Assembly (NCBI RefSeq): GCF_023715485.1
Contig: NZ_JAMBOF010000001.1
Coordinates: forward strand, 124,001-188,000
Reading direction: 5' to 3'
From: Mesobacillus subterraneus
Lineage (GTDB): Bacteria > Bacillota > Bacilli > Bacillales > Cytobacillaceae
Length of the DNA stretch: 64,000 bases
Part shown: one piece after another, positions 1 through 8,719 of the stretch
Layout of the letters: each line of letters begins with the position of its first letter
How positions within the stretch are numbered: the first letter of the stretch is position 1
Notes under the pieces: generated by a model
Told to the model about the DNA's origin: nothing
The model's input: the letters and a program-made list of their open reading frames with translations, nothing else
The model's database searches: none
Position numbers and translations under genes: made by a program

Positions 1-2
1 TA

Positions 3-611
3 AAAAAACAGAAGCCAAAGGTTTGCTTTGTACCGACAGCTAGCGGCGATTCGGAAGATTATATTTCAAGATTCTACAAGTCTTTTGAATCCCACGAATG
101 CGAACCATCACATCTTTCTTTATTCAGGCCCCCCACAAGGGATTTAGAAGCCTATGTAATGGATAAAGATATCATTTATGTGGGTGGAGGCAATACGAAA
201 AACCTGCTCACATTATGGAAGGAATGGGGACTTGATGCCATTCTGAGAAAGGCATGGCAAGAAGGGACCGTAATGGCCGGAGTAAGCGCCGGCTCGATTT
301 GCTGGTTCGAAGAAGGTGTTACCGATTCCTTTGGCGATGGACTAGAACCCCTTAAGAGCCTTGGTTTTTTAAAAGGAAGCCATTGCCCGCATTATGATGG
401 AGAAGCAGAGAGACGGCCGGCTTACGAGAGGCTCGTATCAACCGGTGTAATTCAAGGCGGACTTGCAGCGGATGATGGAGCAGCTTTGCATTTTATTGAT
501 GGAGAACTGCCTATAGCAATCAGTTCAAGGCCAGCAGCAAAGGCATATCAAGTACATTTGGCAGATGGACAATTAAAAGAGGATGCCTTGCAAACTTTAT
601 ATCTAGGATAA
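3..611 (+). CDS. Peptidase E family (S51) protein, 5' end outside window
   Basis: The reading frame is open from base 3 and its start lies upstream of the window, so this is a C-terminal piece of about 202 residues. Peptidase E-type S51 hydrolases are serine dipeptidases with a class I glutamine-amidotransferase-like fold. The visible nucleophile elbow is GVSAGSICW (around base 280), preceded by IYVGGGNTKNLL, which is the typical glycine-rich strand before it. The first methionine in the frame (base 159) lies inside the conserved domain and is not the start. A strong hairpin terminator follows directly. Whether it cleaves Asp-X dipeptides like Salmonella PepE cannot be decided from the fragment; B. 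subtilis YgaJ-like proteins are the nearest family I recognise. Confidence 0.85.
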   Translation, partial: KKQKPKVCFVPTASGDSEDYISRFYKSFESHECEPSHLSLFRPPTRDLEAYVMDKDIIYVGGGNTKNLLTLWKEWGLDAILRKAWQEGTVMAGVSAGSICWFEEGVTDSFGDGLEPLKSLGFLKGSHCPHYDGEAERRPAYERLVSTGVIQGGLAADDGAALHFIDGELPIAISSRPAAKAYQVHLADGQLKEDALQTLYLG

Positions 612-615
612 CCTC

Positions 616-650
616 AAGCTGCAGTTCCAAGTGGGCTGCAGCTTTTTTTT
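616..650 (+). terminator. Rho-independent terminator after peptidase E gene
   Basis: A perfect 9-bp stem (616-624 with 636-644, AAGCTGCAG/CTGCAGCTT) is followed by a run of eight T. It ends the upstream gene before yhaO. Confidence 0.9.
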
Positions 651-728
651 GGAATCAAGAAGACAAGAACGTGCATTCGTATTTTTTGAGTGTTAAAATA
701 AAGAAAACAGACAGGAAAGGAATTTTAT

Positions 729-1952
729 ATGAAACAGGTGAAGTTTTTACATACGGCCGATCTTCATCTTGATAGCCCGATGGTGGGACTGAGGCATCTG
801 CCAAAAGCAATCTTTCATCGGCTGCAGGAAAGCACTTTTAAAGCCCTGAAAAATATTACGGATGCCGCGATCAAACATGAAGTGGATTTTGTCGTGATTG
901 CCGGAGATCTTTATGATGGAGAGGATAGGAGCATTCGTGCCCAGGCTGTTCTCCGCAACGAAATGAAAAGGCTGGCGGAAAAAGGGATAAAAGTGTTTGC
1001 CATCCATGGGAACCATGACCATCTTGGCGGCAATTCCATCCAGTTCGACTTTCCTGAGAATGTCTACTTTTTTAAGGACCAGCTTGAAATTGCAGCCTAC
1101 CGGAAGAACGATGGCACACTTGTCCATCTGTATGGCTTCAGTTACCCGAAACGACATGTGACGGAGCGGTGGATTGAGAAATATGAAAGAAGAGATGGTG
1201 CAGACTTTCATATTGGACTGCTTCATGGCCATTTTGAAGGCGCAAGCGATCATGGAAAGTACGCCCCGTTCCGGTTATCCGAACTTTTGGACAAGGGGTA
1301 CCATTATTGGGCACTGGGCCATATACATAAAAGAATATTGTTATCACAGGAGCCCCATGTTGTCTATCCTGGAAACCCGCAGGGCCGCAACAGGAAAGAG
1401 CAGGGTGACAAGGGTGCGTACATTGTCAGTCTTACAGAAGCAGGCTCTGAAATTACGTTTTTTGAAACAGCGGATGTCATCTGGGAAGATATGATCATCG
1501 ATGGAAAAAATGCTTCCAGCTTTAATGAGGTTTATGAGAGTTGCCTGGCCGCCATCGATGAAAAAAGAAGAAAGGGCAAGGGCCTTCTCCTGTCTATCCG
1601 TATCGACCAGCTGAATTCAAGTTTGACGGAAGTAAAAGAAAAAATAGATAATGGCGAACTGCTTGAGCTTCTCCAGGATGGGGAAAAAGAGGAAGAATCC
1701 TTTGTTTGGGTCCACAGGCTAGCTTATACAGAGAATATAAGTTTTGATCGCGCCAGCCTTATTAAGCAAAGCGATTTTTACGAGGAACTATTCAATACGA
1801 TTGAAACGTATGATGACTTAAATGCTGCTCTGTCCCAGTTATACCAGCACAGCCAGGCGAGAAGGCATCTTGGAGAGTTAGCTGAAAATGAAAAGGAGCA
1901 GCTTGTTCGTGATGCAGAAAATGTTCTGTTTCAGCTGCTGCTAAAAAATTAG
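729..1952 (+). CDS. yhaO: YhaO, SbcD-like metallophosphoesterase
   Basis: A 407-residue calcineurin-like metallophosphoesterase. Metal-binding motifs appear in order: TADLHLDS near residue 10, VVIAGDLYDGED near 60, GNHDHLG near 100 and LGHIHKR near 200. Length matches B. subtilis YhaO (about 408). The SD AGGAAAGG precedes the ATG. It sits 18 nt before yhaN with which it forms an operon, the same arrangement as sbcD-sbcC. By family knowledge such pairs act as a DNA-end nuclease with an SMC-like ATPase, but the exact function of YhaO/YhaN is not settled. The C-terminal 130 residues form the capping region and carry no motif I recognise. Confidence 0.92.
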   Translation: MKQVKFLHTADLHLDSPMVGLRHLPKAIFHRLQESTFKALKNITDAAIKHEVDFVVIAGDLYDGEDRSIRAQAVLRNEMKRLAEKGIKVFAIHGNHDHLGGNSIQFDFPENVYFFKDQLEIAAYRKNDGTLVHLYGFSYPKRHVTERWIEKYERRDGADFHIGLLHGHFEGASDHGKYAPFRLSELLDKGYHYWALGHIHKRILLSQEPHVVYPGNPQGRNRKEQGDKGAYIVSLTEAGSEITFFETADVIWEDMIIDGKNASSFNEVYESCLAAIDEKRRKGKGLLLSIRIDQLNSSLTEVKEKIDNGELLELLQDGEKEEESFVWVHRLAYTENISFDRASLIKQSDFYEELFNTIETYDDLNAALSQLYQHSQARRHLGELAENEKEQLVRDAENVLFQLLLKN

Positions 1953-1970
1953 CGGAAAGGAGGCAGCAAG

Positions 1971-4970
1971 ATGAAAATCATCGAATTACATATATATGGG
2001 TATGGCAAGCTTGAAAACTATCATATTGGCTCATTGAATAAATTGCAGGTTTTCTACGGGGAAAATGAAGCAGGCAAATCAACAATCATGTCTTTTATCC
2101 ACAGCATCCTGTTTGGATTTCCCGCAAAACAGAGTGCAGAATTGCGCTATGAACCAAAAAACAATTCCAAATATGGCGGCAAAATAAAAGCCTTCTTTCC
2201 GAATATCGGCAATGCTGTCATCGAGAGGGTAAAGGGCAAAGCATCAGGGGACGTAACAGTCTCTCTTGAGGATGGGACAATTGGCGGAGAAGAATTGCTG
2301 AAGGATCTGCTGCAAAGGATGGATAAGAGTATTTTCCAGGCGATTTTTTCTTTTAATGTCCATGGACTGCAAAATATCCAGGCCATGAAGGGAGAAGAAC
2401 TCGGCAAGTACTTGTTTTCCGCTGGAACACTGGGTACCGATACGCTATTCAATACGGAAAGCACATTGGTTAAGGAAATGGAGCAGCGTTTCAAGCCTAG
2501 TGGAAAGAAACCTTCACTGAACGAGAAGCTGAAAGAACTGAAGGATGTCCAAGCCTCTTTTAAAAGTGCAGAACAGCAGAATGAACGGTATTCGATACTG
2601 CTTGGAGAGAAGGATGCATTGATAAATAAAGTTACACAGCTTGAGACTGAAATAGGAGAATTAGAGCAAAGAGCGGCAAAACTTCGGGAGTATAAACGGT
2701 ATGAGCAGCTCGTTATTGAGGAGGCTGGCCTCCAAAGTAGGCTTGGAGAGCATGGACCGGTATTCTTCCCTCAGGACGGGCTGAATCGCTTCGAGAAAAT
2801 CAGGCAGCATCTTAAGCCAATCCAGGCTAGGATGTTATGGATTAAAGATAGACAATACTCTCTCATTAAGGAAGCTGAATCTTCCAAACCCAATACTGAT
2901 TTGCTGGAGATGGAAACAGAAATCGAATCAAGGCTCGAAAATCTGCCTTTGTATGATCAATTGATGCAGGAAAAACGACTTCTTGAATCGAAGATTGACG
3001 AAATTACCGAAGAAATAAGCCAGATCAATGATAATCTGCACATCGATTTCAATGAGGAAAATATCCAGGAAATAAATACAAGTGTCTTTTTAAAAGAGCA
3101 GGCAGAAACCATCCAGCATGGCCAGCAAAGATTATTTGAGAAAAAACTCGAACTGGAGTCGAGCTTTGATGAGGAAAAGTCTGCTCTCGTTGAATTGGAG
3201 GCCACTGCTGCTTCGATAAAAAAAGAAATGCTGGCTGAAGATAGGCGAATTCAACTAACGAAGGAATTGGAGGTGCTCGAAAACAAAGAGCAAATCCAGT
3301 CCGAATTAAATAATATCAAAGACCAGATCATCGCCCAAAAAGCACGGATGAAAAACGAGGAATCAAGAAGGAAGAGCCAAAGGAAAAAAGACGTATATCA
3401 ACTCCTTCTGCTTGTCGGGATTTTCCTGGTCGTATCTGTTTGGGGGATCGCCAACAGCAACTGGTTTTTGTCTGCGGTCGGTTTAGCGGGAATGCTCATC
3501 CTTTTGGCGCTTCATTTTAAAACTTCGGTGCCTGAAAATAAGATGCTCCCGGATGAAGTACTTACAGAGCTATTGAATCGAGAGAGAGCTTTGTCAGAGC
3601 TAGTGACCAAGCAGCCCTCCGGAAATTTATTTTCGATAAAAAGCCAGCTGGTCAAGGATGACGACCTAAAGCAGCGCCATCGGGAATTACTTGTGAGGAT
3701 TGAGCAGCAACACGCAAGGTACGAGAAGGTATTACGGCAATTTGAAAAATGGGAATCCGATGAAGCGGAGCTTAAACAGAAAAAGACTGCATTGATGGAG
3801 CAATTAGGTATAAAAGAAAACACCGGCCCTATAAAGCTATTTGATGCTTTCCTGTTAGTCGATAAGCAAAAGCAATTTTTCCGGGAAAGAAAAAGGAAAC
3901 AAGAAAGGCTCGTAGACGTTAAAGCGGCATTAACCGATATGCAATCCAGCCTTGATTTGCTCGCGGAACGTTTCCTTCAAAACAAGTATCTTGCCCCTGT
4001 GGAAACTGCCTCCTTGTTGAAGAGAAAATTAAGGGAAGCGATTGACCAAAAAGCGAGATACAATGAAATAACGGTCAAGATGAAAGAACTTGAAGAGGAA
4101 TATGCTTCACTCGAGAAGGAAGAGCTGATCCTCACTGAGGAAATCGAGAGTTTGTTAGCTCAGGCTAAAGCGAAAGATGAGGATGAATTCCGCCTTCAGG
4201 CAACGAACGATGAGAAGGTAAAAGGCTGGGCTTCAAGGCTTGCCGATATGAATCACCAGCTGGCTGTTTCAGGAATTACTTCCATCGACAGGGAGCATAT
4301 TTTAAATGGGCCGAACCTAGAAGACGCAATCAATGAAATGGCAGTGGCCATCGAGCAGCGGAAAAAGGAACTGTCCGACCAGTTTGAACGACTTGCGAGT
4401 GTAAAGCACAATATGGTGGTTCTTGAAGAAGGCGGTCTTTTCAGTGAATTGCTTCATAAATATAAACAGCTGCAGCATGAATTTGCAGAAGATGCGAAAG
4501 ATTGGGCAAAGTATGCGATTGCCAAGGACTTGCTTTCCAGGACGATCGAACGCTATAAGGATGAGAGAATGCCAAGAATGCTTGCAAAGGCTGAAAGCTT
4601 CCTCTCCATTCTGACGGATGGCAGTTATGTGAGGATCATTCCCCAAGTTTCAGGAAGCGGTTTTCTTATTGAAAGAAACGACCACCTGCTATTTGAAGCG
4701 AATGAACTTAGCCAGGCGACAGCGGAACAAGTTTATGTTTCCATCAGGCTTGCTCTTGCTGCAGCGCATTACGACCGCTACCCATTTCCGGTCATTATCG
4801 ATGACAGCTTTGTGAATTTCGATCATAACAGGACAGCACGGATTATTAGATTGCTCCGTGAAATGACCAATAACCAGATTTTGATTTTTACATGCCATCG
4901 CCACCTGCTCGAATATTTTTCTGAAGAAGAAATTGTTAATCTGGAAGAAAAAAGCACAAACATAGTTTAA
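1971..4970 (+). CDS. yhaN: YhaN, SbcC/SMC-like ATPase with internal membrane segment
   Basis: A 999-residue AAA ATPase of the SbcC/Rad50 type. The Walker A GENEAGKST is at residues 30-38, and the C-terminal half-site contains the Walker B PVIIDDSFVNFD about 60 residues from the end, followed by the switch-like LIFTCHRH. Between them lie long coiled coils rich in Glu, Lys and Leu. An unusual hydrophobic stretch around residues 475-515 (two segments, LLLLVGIFLVVSVWGI and FLSAVGLAGMLILLAL) interrupts the coil and predicts membrane anchoring, a feature also known in YhaN proteins. B. subtilis YhaN is slightly shorter (about 963). The start is supported by GAAAGGAGG 8 nt upstream. It is co-transcribed with yhaO. 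Confidence 0.92.
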   Translation: MKIIELHIYGYGKLENYHIGSLNKLQVFYGENEAGKSTIMSFIHSILFGFPAKQSAELRYEPKNNSKYGGKIKAFFPNIGNAVIERVKGKASGDVTVSLEDGTIGGEELLKDLLQRMDKSIFQAIFSFNVHGLQNIQAMKGEELGKYLFSAGTLGTDTLFNTESTLVKEMEQRFKPSGKKPSLNEKLKELKDVQASFKSAEQQNERYSILLGEKDALINKVTQLETEIGELEQRAAKLREYKRYEQLVIEEAGLQSRLGEHGPVFFPQDGLNRFEKIRQHLKPIQARMLWIKDRQYSLIKEAESSKPNTDLLEMETEIESRLENLPLYDQLMQEKRLLESKIDEITEEISQINDNLHIDFNEENIQEINTSVFLKEQAETIQHGQQRLFEKKLELESSFDEEKSALVELEATAASIKKEMLAEDRRIQLTKELEVLENKEQIQSELNNIKDQIIAQKARMKNEESRRKSQRKKDVYQLLLLVGIFLVVSVWGIANSNWFLSAVGLAGMLILLALHFKTSVPENKMLPDEVLTELLNRERALSELVTKQPSGNLFSIKSQLVKDDDLKQRHRELLVRIEQQHARYEKVLRQFEKWESDEAELKQKKTALMEQLGIKENTGPIKLFDAFLLVDKQKQFFRERKRKQERLVDVKAALTDMQSSLDLLAERFLQNKYLAPVETASLLKRKLREAIDQKARYNEITVKMKELEEEYASLEKEELILTEEIESLLAQAKAKDEDEFRLQATNDEKVKGWASRLADMNHQLAVSGITSIDREHILNGPNLEDAINEMAVAIEQRKKELSDQFERLASVKHNMVVLEEGGLFSELLHKYKQLQHEFAEDAKDWAKYAIAKDLLSRTIERYKDERMPRMLAKAESFLSILTDGSYVRIIPQVSGSGFLIERNDHLLFEANELSQATAEQVYVSIRLALAAAHYDRYPFPVIIDDSFVNFDHNRTARIIRLLREMTNNQILIFTCHRHLLEYFSEEEIVNLEEKSTNIV

Positions 4971-5010
4971 AAATGCCATGTTTTGAGTATCAGAGAATAT
5001 AGACTCTGTA

Positions 5011-5019
5011 TGTTATACT
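5011..5019 (+). promoter_or_regulatory. Extended -10 promoter candidate for yhaM
   Basis: TGTTATACT is an extended -10 element (TGn plus TATACT). No good -35 is seen at 17 bp. It lies 28 nt before the yhaM start, after the end of yhaN. Confidence 0.45.
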
Positions 5020-5046
5020 GATGCAGAGAGGAGAGGTCGGTTAGAG

Positions 5047-5991
5047 ATGAATAAAGGAATATTAAATCACGAAACAGGTGACCAGGTAGAATTGTTTTTG
5101 CTGATCAAGCACTCATCAAAAGGTATTGCCAGCAATGGTAAACCGTTTTTGACATTAATCCTTCAAGACCAGAGCGGTGAGATAGAAGCAAAGCTTTGGG
5201 ATGTTTCCGAGGGGGATGAAAGCATCTACTCTGCTGAAAATATCGTAAAGATCCTGGGAGATATCCAGAACTACCGCGGGCGTAACCAATTGAAAATAAG
5301 GCAAATCCGGCCTGCTTCCGCAGCTGACTCTGTAAAACTTGCTGATTTCCTGGAGACGGCCCCGGTCAGCCAGGACGAAATGAGCAGCAAGCTTACACAA
5401 TATATCTTTGATATGAAAAATCCTAATATCCAGCGAATTACAAGGCATCTTTTAAAGAAGCATCAGCAGGCATTCATGGAATATCCTGCCGCAACAAAAA
5501 ATCACCATGAATTTGTGTCCGGCCTTGCTTATCATGTTGTCTCGATGCTTGACCTGGCAAAATCAATTGCTTCACTTTATCCGAGCCTTGATAAAGATCT
5601 TTTGTATGCCGGAGTCATCCTGCATGACCTTGGCAAAGTCTTTGAACTTTCCGGTCCGATCTCAACAACCTATACAGTTGAGGGCAATTTGCTTGGCCAT
5701 ATATCCATCATGGTGAATGAAATTGGCAAAGCTGCCGAGGAATTGGGCATCGGTGGCGAGGAGGTAGTGATCCTTCAGCATATGGTACTGTCCCACCATG
5801 GCAAAGCTGAATGGGGCAGCCCGAAACCACCGCTGATCAAAGAAGCGGAAATTCTCCATTATATCGATAATCTCGATGCAAAAATGAACATGCTTGACCG
5901 TGCGCTGGCACGCGTAAAGCCTGGAGAGTTTTCCGAAAGAGTTTTTGCTCTCGATAACCGTTCTTTTTACAAACCGGTTTTCCATAAATAA
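5047..5991 (+). CDS. yhaM: 3'-5' exoribonuclease YhaM
   Basis: A 314-residue protein, the normal YhaM length. The N-terminal 90 residues form an OB-fold nucleic-acid-binding domain ([20 protein letters not shown]). The C-terminal HD phosphohydrolase domain has [11 protein letters not shown] around 153-163 and the defining ILHDLGK with H193-D194. YhaM degrades RNA and also single-stranded DNA from the 3' end in a metal-dependent way in B. subtilis. The SD GGAGAGG lies upstream of the ATG. A separate extended -10 precedes it, so it may be expressed independently of yhaON. It ends at a good terminator. Confidence 0.95.
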   Translation: MNKGILNHETGDQVELFLLIKHSSKGIASNGKPFLTLILQDQSGEIEAKLWDVSEGDESIYSAENIVKILGDIQNYRGRNQLKIRQIRPASAADSVKLADFLETAPVSQDEMSSKLTQYIFDMKNPNIQRITRHLLKKHQQAFMEYPAATKNHHEFVSGLAYHVVSMLDLAKSIASLYPSLDKDLLYAGVILHDLGKVFELSGPISTTYTVEGNLLGHISIMVNEIGKAAEELGIGGEEVVILQHMVLSHHGKAEWGSPKPPLIKEAEILHYIDNLDAKMNMLDRALARVKPGEFSERVFALDNRSFYKPVFHK

Positions 5992-5999
5992 TGCTATAC

Positions 6000-6040
6000 A
6001 GAAGCCGTTCCATTGTGGATGGCTTCTTTGCTTTTTAACT
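6000..6040 (+). terminator. Terminator after yhaM
   Basis: Stem AGAAGCC (6000-6006) pairs with GGCTTCT (6021-6027), followed by T-rich sequence to about 6040. Confidence 0.75.
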
Positions 6041-6133
6041 TTTTTTCCTGCAGGGGAATAATCTCCAGCTTGATTCATATTAATACTTGTAAGAGTTCAA
6101 TTTGGACAACCTTTAACTGGAGGGTATAAAACA

Positions 6134-6316
6134 ATGTCAATTCCAATCTGGGTAATAGCAGTCGCAGCAGGAATCGTATTCAGTGCTTTCATGGCAGTGA
6201 AAACAGGAAAAGAAGAAAGGGAACAAGAAATGGAAAGCATTGAACGTGAGGGTGAGCTTTATATGAAGAGGCTCGAAAGGGAAAAAGAACAGCGTGAACG
6301 GTCGATGGAAGCATAA
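6134..6316 (+). CDS. yhaL: YhaL, small sporulation-associated membrane protein
   Basis: A 60-residue protein with one N-terminal transmembrane helix (PIWVIAVAAGIVFSAFMAV) and a highly charged, coiled-coil-like tail rich in Glu, Arg and Lys. It matches YhaL by topology, size and position between yhaM and prsA, as in B. subtilis. YhaL is annotated there as a sporulation protein, but its molecular role is unknown. The SD CTGGAGGG is 11 nt upstream of the ATG. The gene converges on prsA with a shared terminator hairpin. Confidence 0.8.
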   Translation: MSIPIWVIAVAAGIVFSAFMAVKTGKEEREQEMESIEREGELYMKRLEREKEQRERSMEA

Positions 6317-6354
6317 AAAAACACTGGCTCCGGAATGGAGTCAGTGTTTTTTTC
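6313..6354. terminator. Bidirectional terminator between yhaL and prsA
   Basis: AAAAACACTGGCTC pairs with GAGTCAGTGTTTTT, with one G-T pair and A/T tracts on both sides, so it can end yhaL on the plus strand and prsA on the minus strand. Confidence 0.85.
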
Positions 6355-6407
6355 GTTTATGGTGTGACGCCTATAATCCCATGACCAAGGCGCATGCGCT
6401 TTTCTTA

Positions 6408-7289
6408 TTAAGGCTGTGTAGGTGCTTGTGCTTCTGGGAACTCTGTTGCCCCTTTAAGGTCTTTATCTTTAATTTCAACGCCAGCTGCTTTTAGTTCACG
6501 CTCAAGAACCTCTTGGATCTTAGTAGCGTCAAGCTGTGCAAGCTTTAATTCATACTCTAATTCGTCTTTCATCTTATCGTATGACTCTTTTTCTTTCTTC
6601 TCAGTCACCTTGATAATGTGGAAGCCATGCTGTGATTTAACAGGTTCACTGATTTTGTTCACTTCCAGCGCGTAAGCAGCTTCTTCGAATTCAGGAACCA
6701 TTTTGCCAGGTCCGAAGAAACCAAGGTCTCCGCCCTGTGCGGCTGAACCAGGATCTTTTGAATATTCTTTCGCTAAGTCTTCAAACTTTGCTCCAGCGTC
6801 AAGCTTTTTCTTGACTTCCTGCGCAGTCTTTTCATCTTCTACAAGAATATGGCTTGCCTTGATTTCAGGCTTGTACTCCTCGTAGCGCTTCTTGACTTCT
6901 TCTTCGGATACTTTTACATCTTTAAGTGCAGCTTTTTCCATTAGAAGCTGGTCTTTAAGGACTTTCTTCAATTCATTCTCATCTTTGAGCTGGTTCTGCT
7001 GTAGAACTAGTTCGAAGTTATCTCCAAGTTCTGCTTTAAGCTCAGCAACTTTTTTGTCAACTTCTTCGTCAGTCACTTTATAGTTCTTGGCAAGGACCTT
7101 CTGGTACAACATTTCCTGAAGTGCCTGCTCTCCGTATTTTTCCTTCATTGATTCATAAAGTTCTTCTTTAGTGATATTACCGGCTTTGGATTCAACAATT
7201 ACTTCTGATGAATCGCCATTATCTCCACTGCATGCGCTTAACCCGATAACTCCGGCAGCAATCGAGAGGGATATAATCATTTTTTTCAT
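6408..7289 (-). CDS. prsA: Foldase lipoprotein PrsA (peptidyl-prolyl isomerase)
   Basis: A lipoprotein of 293 residues that folds secreted proteins at the membrane-cell wall interface. The signal peptide ends in the lipobox LSAC with lipidated Cys20. The parvulin PPIase domain spans about 130-225, with SHILVEDEKTA, GGDLGFFGPGKMVPEFEEAA and QHGFHIIKVTE typical of the family. The flanking N- and C-terminal helices form the chaperone part. I chose the ATG at 7289 because the AGGAG (7299-7303) is directly adjacent to the upstream in-frame ATG at 7298 but 9 nt from this one. A sigma-A promoter lies upstream. PrsA is essential or near-essential in B. subtilis. Confidence 0.96.
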   Translation of the reverse strand: MKKMIISLSIAAGVIGLSACSGDNGDSSEVIVESKAGNITKEELYESMKEKYGEQALQEMLYQKVLAKNYKVTDEEVDKKVAELKAELGDNFELVLQQNQLKDENELKKVLKDQLLMEKAALKDVKVSEEEVKKRYEEYKPEIKASHILVEDEKTAQEVKKKLDAGAKFEDLAKEYSKDPGSAAQGGDLGFFGPGKMVPEFEEAAYALEVNKISEPVKSQHGFHIIKVTEKKEKESYDKMKDELEYELKLAQLDATKIQEVLERELKAAGVEIKDKDLKGATEFPEAQAPTQP

Positions 7290-7344
7290 GGTGAACATCT
7301 CCTAAACAGAAAATTCTAGTGGTCTTTTTTAATCCACAAAGTCT

Positions 7345-7372
7345 ACTATAACATAATTTCAATTTTCTACAA
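7345..7372 (-). promoter_or_regulatory. Sigma-A promoter of prsA
   Basis: On the minus strand, -35 TTGTAG (7372-7367), a 16-bp spacer, and -10 TATAGT (7350-7345) preceded by TGT, which gives an extended -10. Confidence 0.6.
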
Positions 7373-7424
7373 AAATTATATACTGGATTTTTTTGGGTGT
7401 GCCTTGATATGGGCATATATCTAT

Positions 7425-7451
7425 ACCGTCTCCGCTCTTGTGCATAGGATG
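7425..7451 (+). promoter_or_regulatory. Possible sigma-K-type promoter before first yjcZ-like gene
   Basis: AC at 7425-7426, then 16 bp, then CATAGGATG at 7443-7451, close to the known sigma-K pattern AC-N16-CATAnnnTA. It is 30 nt before the micro-gene start. This is a pattern match only. Confidence 0.3.
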
Positions 7452-7481
7452 TAGGGAAGAGAAAAAAGGAGGTAATTTATT

Positions 7482-7562
7482 ATGAGCCAATATAATTCCG
7501 GATTTGCTTTAATTGTTGTCTTGTTCATTTTGCTGATTATCGTGGGAGCTTCATTCTGCTGA
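7482..7562 (+). CDS. YjcZ family sporulation micro-protein 1 (26 aa)
   Basis: Reads MSQYNSGFALIVVLFILLII then VGASFC. One hydrophobic helix follows a short polar, Gly/Ser/Asn-containing head, with the family core GFALIVVLFILLIIVGAS. The SD AAAGGAGG is 9 nt upstream. It is the first of three paralogues in a row. YjcZ-like proteins are spore-associated in Bacillus, but their function is not known. It ends in Cys where the two neighbours end in Trp-Leu. Confidence 0.75.
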   Translation: MSQYNSGFALIVVLFILLIIVGASFC

Positions 7563-7654
7563 TCCACAAAAAGGATATAAAGCAGGATAAATGCCTATGC
7601 GTAAATGAACGTAGTTGAATAAGATATCTTACCACTTTGGAAGGAGGTGTTAAT

Positions 7655-7738
7655 ATGGGTGCAGGATACGGCGGCGGCTTCGCATTAATTGTCGTGTTAT
7701 TCATTCTGTTAATCATTGTGGGTGCAGCTTGGCTTTAA
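7655..7738 (+). CDS. YjcZ family sporulation micro-protein 2 (27 aa)
   Basis: Begins MGAGYGGGFALIVVLFILLI and ends IVGAAWL. It has a glycine-rich head and a single transmembrane helix that is nearly identical to its two neighbours. The SD AAGGAGG is 8 nt upstream. A G/C hairpin with a T/A tract follows, so each copy may be transcribed separately. It arose by tandem duplication. Confidence 0.78.
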   Translation: MGAGYGGGFALIVVLFILLIIVGAAWL

Positions 7739-7749
7739 TTAACTGACAT

Positions 7750-7785
7750 ATATAGGGGGACAGTCGGCCCCCTGTATTTTTAAAA
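7750..7785 (+). terminator. Terminator after second yjcZ-like gene
   Basis: ATATAGGGGG pairs with CCCCCTGTAT (one G-T pair) followed by TTTTT. Confidence 0.7.
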
Positions 7786-7828
7786 AAACGGCCAAGAATA
7801 GAAATGTAAAAAGAAAGGAGGATTCCAT

Positions 7829-7921
7829 ATGTCTGGAGGACACTCTGGTTTTGGCAGCGGCTTTGCTTTAGTTGTCGTCTTGTTCATTCTTTTGATTATC
7901 ATCGGTGCATCTTGGCTGTAA
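7829..7921 (+). CDS. YjcZ family sporulation micro-protein 3 (30 aa)
   Basis: Begins MSGGHSGFGSGFALVVVLFI and ends LLIIIGASWL. It shares the GFAL(I/V)VVLFILLII(V/I)GA core with the two upstream copies, with a longer Gly/Ser/His head. The SD GAAAGGAGG is 8 nt upstream. Likely a spore or membrane-associated micro-protein of unknown function. Confidence 0.75.
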   Translation: MSGGHSGFGSGFALVVVLFILLIIIGASWL

Positions 7922-8003
7922 GCAGTAGATGCTGCATTACTCGATGTAATCCTTTAGTGGATAATGGGCTCTGCGACCGGAAGCGGGAAGCAGAACAAAT
8001 ATA

Positions 8004-8034
8004 AAAAGCGGTGAGGTTAGCCTCACCGCTTAAT
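8004..8034. terminator. Terminator hairpin between yjcZ-like and membrane protein genes
   Basis: An 11-bp perfect stem AAGCGGTGAGG/CCTCACCGCTT (8006-8016 with 8021-8031). The T-tract is better on the minus strand, where it ends the 62-residue membrane protein gene; it may also end the third yjcZ-like gene. Confidence 0.8.
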
Positions 8035-8042
8035 TTATGTAG

Positions 8043-8231
8043 TCACGTATACAAAATTTCAATGAAAGAAGAAATAAGCAAGATTGTAACCAAAATATTG
8101 ATCGTCCTGAAAATTTTAGCATGTTTGTCTTCTGGTATCTCTTTCTGGATACAGAGGGTATCAGTAAGCTTATTTATAAAGAAAAGAATAAAGACAGCAA
8201 AAAGTACAAACACGAATAAAATGGAGATCAT
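8043..8231 (-). CDS. Small two-helix membrane protein, unknown function
   Basis: A 62-residue protein with a hydrophobic N-terminal helix (ISILFVFVLFAVFILFF), a short charged loop (QKEIPEDKHAKIFR) and a second helix (TINILVTILLISSFIEILY). The ATG at 8231 was chosen because a strong TTAGGAGGG lies 8 nt before it; the longer frame reaching 8384 has no ribosome site. I do not recognise the family. Position between the yjcZ-like genes and hpr gives no functional clue. Confidence 0.6.
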   Translation of the reverse strand: MISILFVFVLFAVFILFFINKLTDTLCIQKEIPEDKHAKIFRTINILVTILLISSFIEILYT

Positions 8232-8433
8232 CGAAGAATCCCTCCTAATCAATCTTTTTATCTTAAATACAATAACAAATATTTTAAGAAAAAGATAGTT
8301 TTTTATAACCCTCAAAAGTCGCTGCCTAATGATTGTACATAATTCAGCAGAATTGTAAGCTGTACTTTGCAGATCTATGCTCATTGGGGTAGATTAAGTG
8401 AATTAAGAATAACCTCTGGTTAAAATTAACCTG

Positions 8434-8719
8434 ATGGAATTTCACCAAAAATTGCTTTTAAAAATAGTTTCAGGAACTAAGGGCCTGTTTTAGCGGCTGA
8501 GTATAGGAAGAGGCAGGGAGAATTCTCAAAACTTGTGAGGAAATGAGCATGATAATGAAAGAACAAAAGCGGAAGGGTATATGTATTTACATCCGCTTTT
8601 AAGAAGTTTTCAGCTGTAGTCCAGCCTAAACTGCAGCCAGAGGAAGTGATCAATGCTTGTGAGTCCCAGGGGTTATTCCTTCCTCATATGACGGAGTTTA
8701 AAAGTAGATGGCTGATTAA
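8434..8719 (+). pseudogene. Decayed yhaI-like (DUF1878) gene
   Basis: Translated fragments match the DUF1878 layout I know from YhaI. The frame from ATG 8434 reads MEFHQKLLLKIVS, then after in-frame stops at 8491 and further on it reads KAEGYMYLHPLLRSF (8566-8610). A -1 shift near 8607 then leads to QPKLQPEEVINACESQGLF and MTEFKSRW, ending beside the hpr stop. The order and spacing fit one gene with two or more stops and one frameshift. In B. subtilis yhaI also lies next to hpr, which supports the reading. The family assignment is from memory and needs a profile search. Confidence 0.6.

Noticed and set aside
747-1253. Minus-strand frame of 168 codons
   Set aside because: Antisense shadow of yhaO, which has intact metallophosphoesterase motifs; no SD or family pattern.
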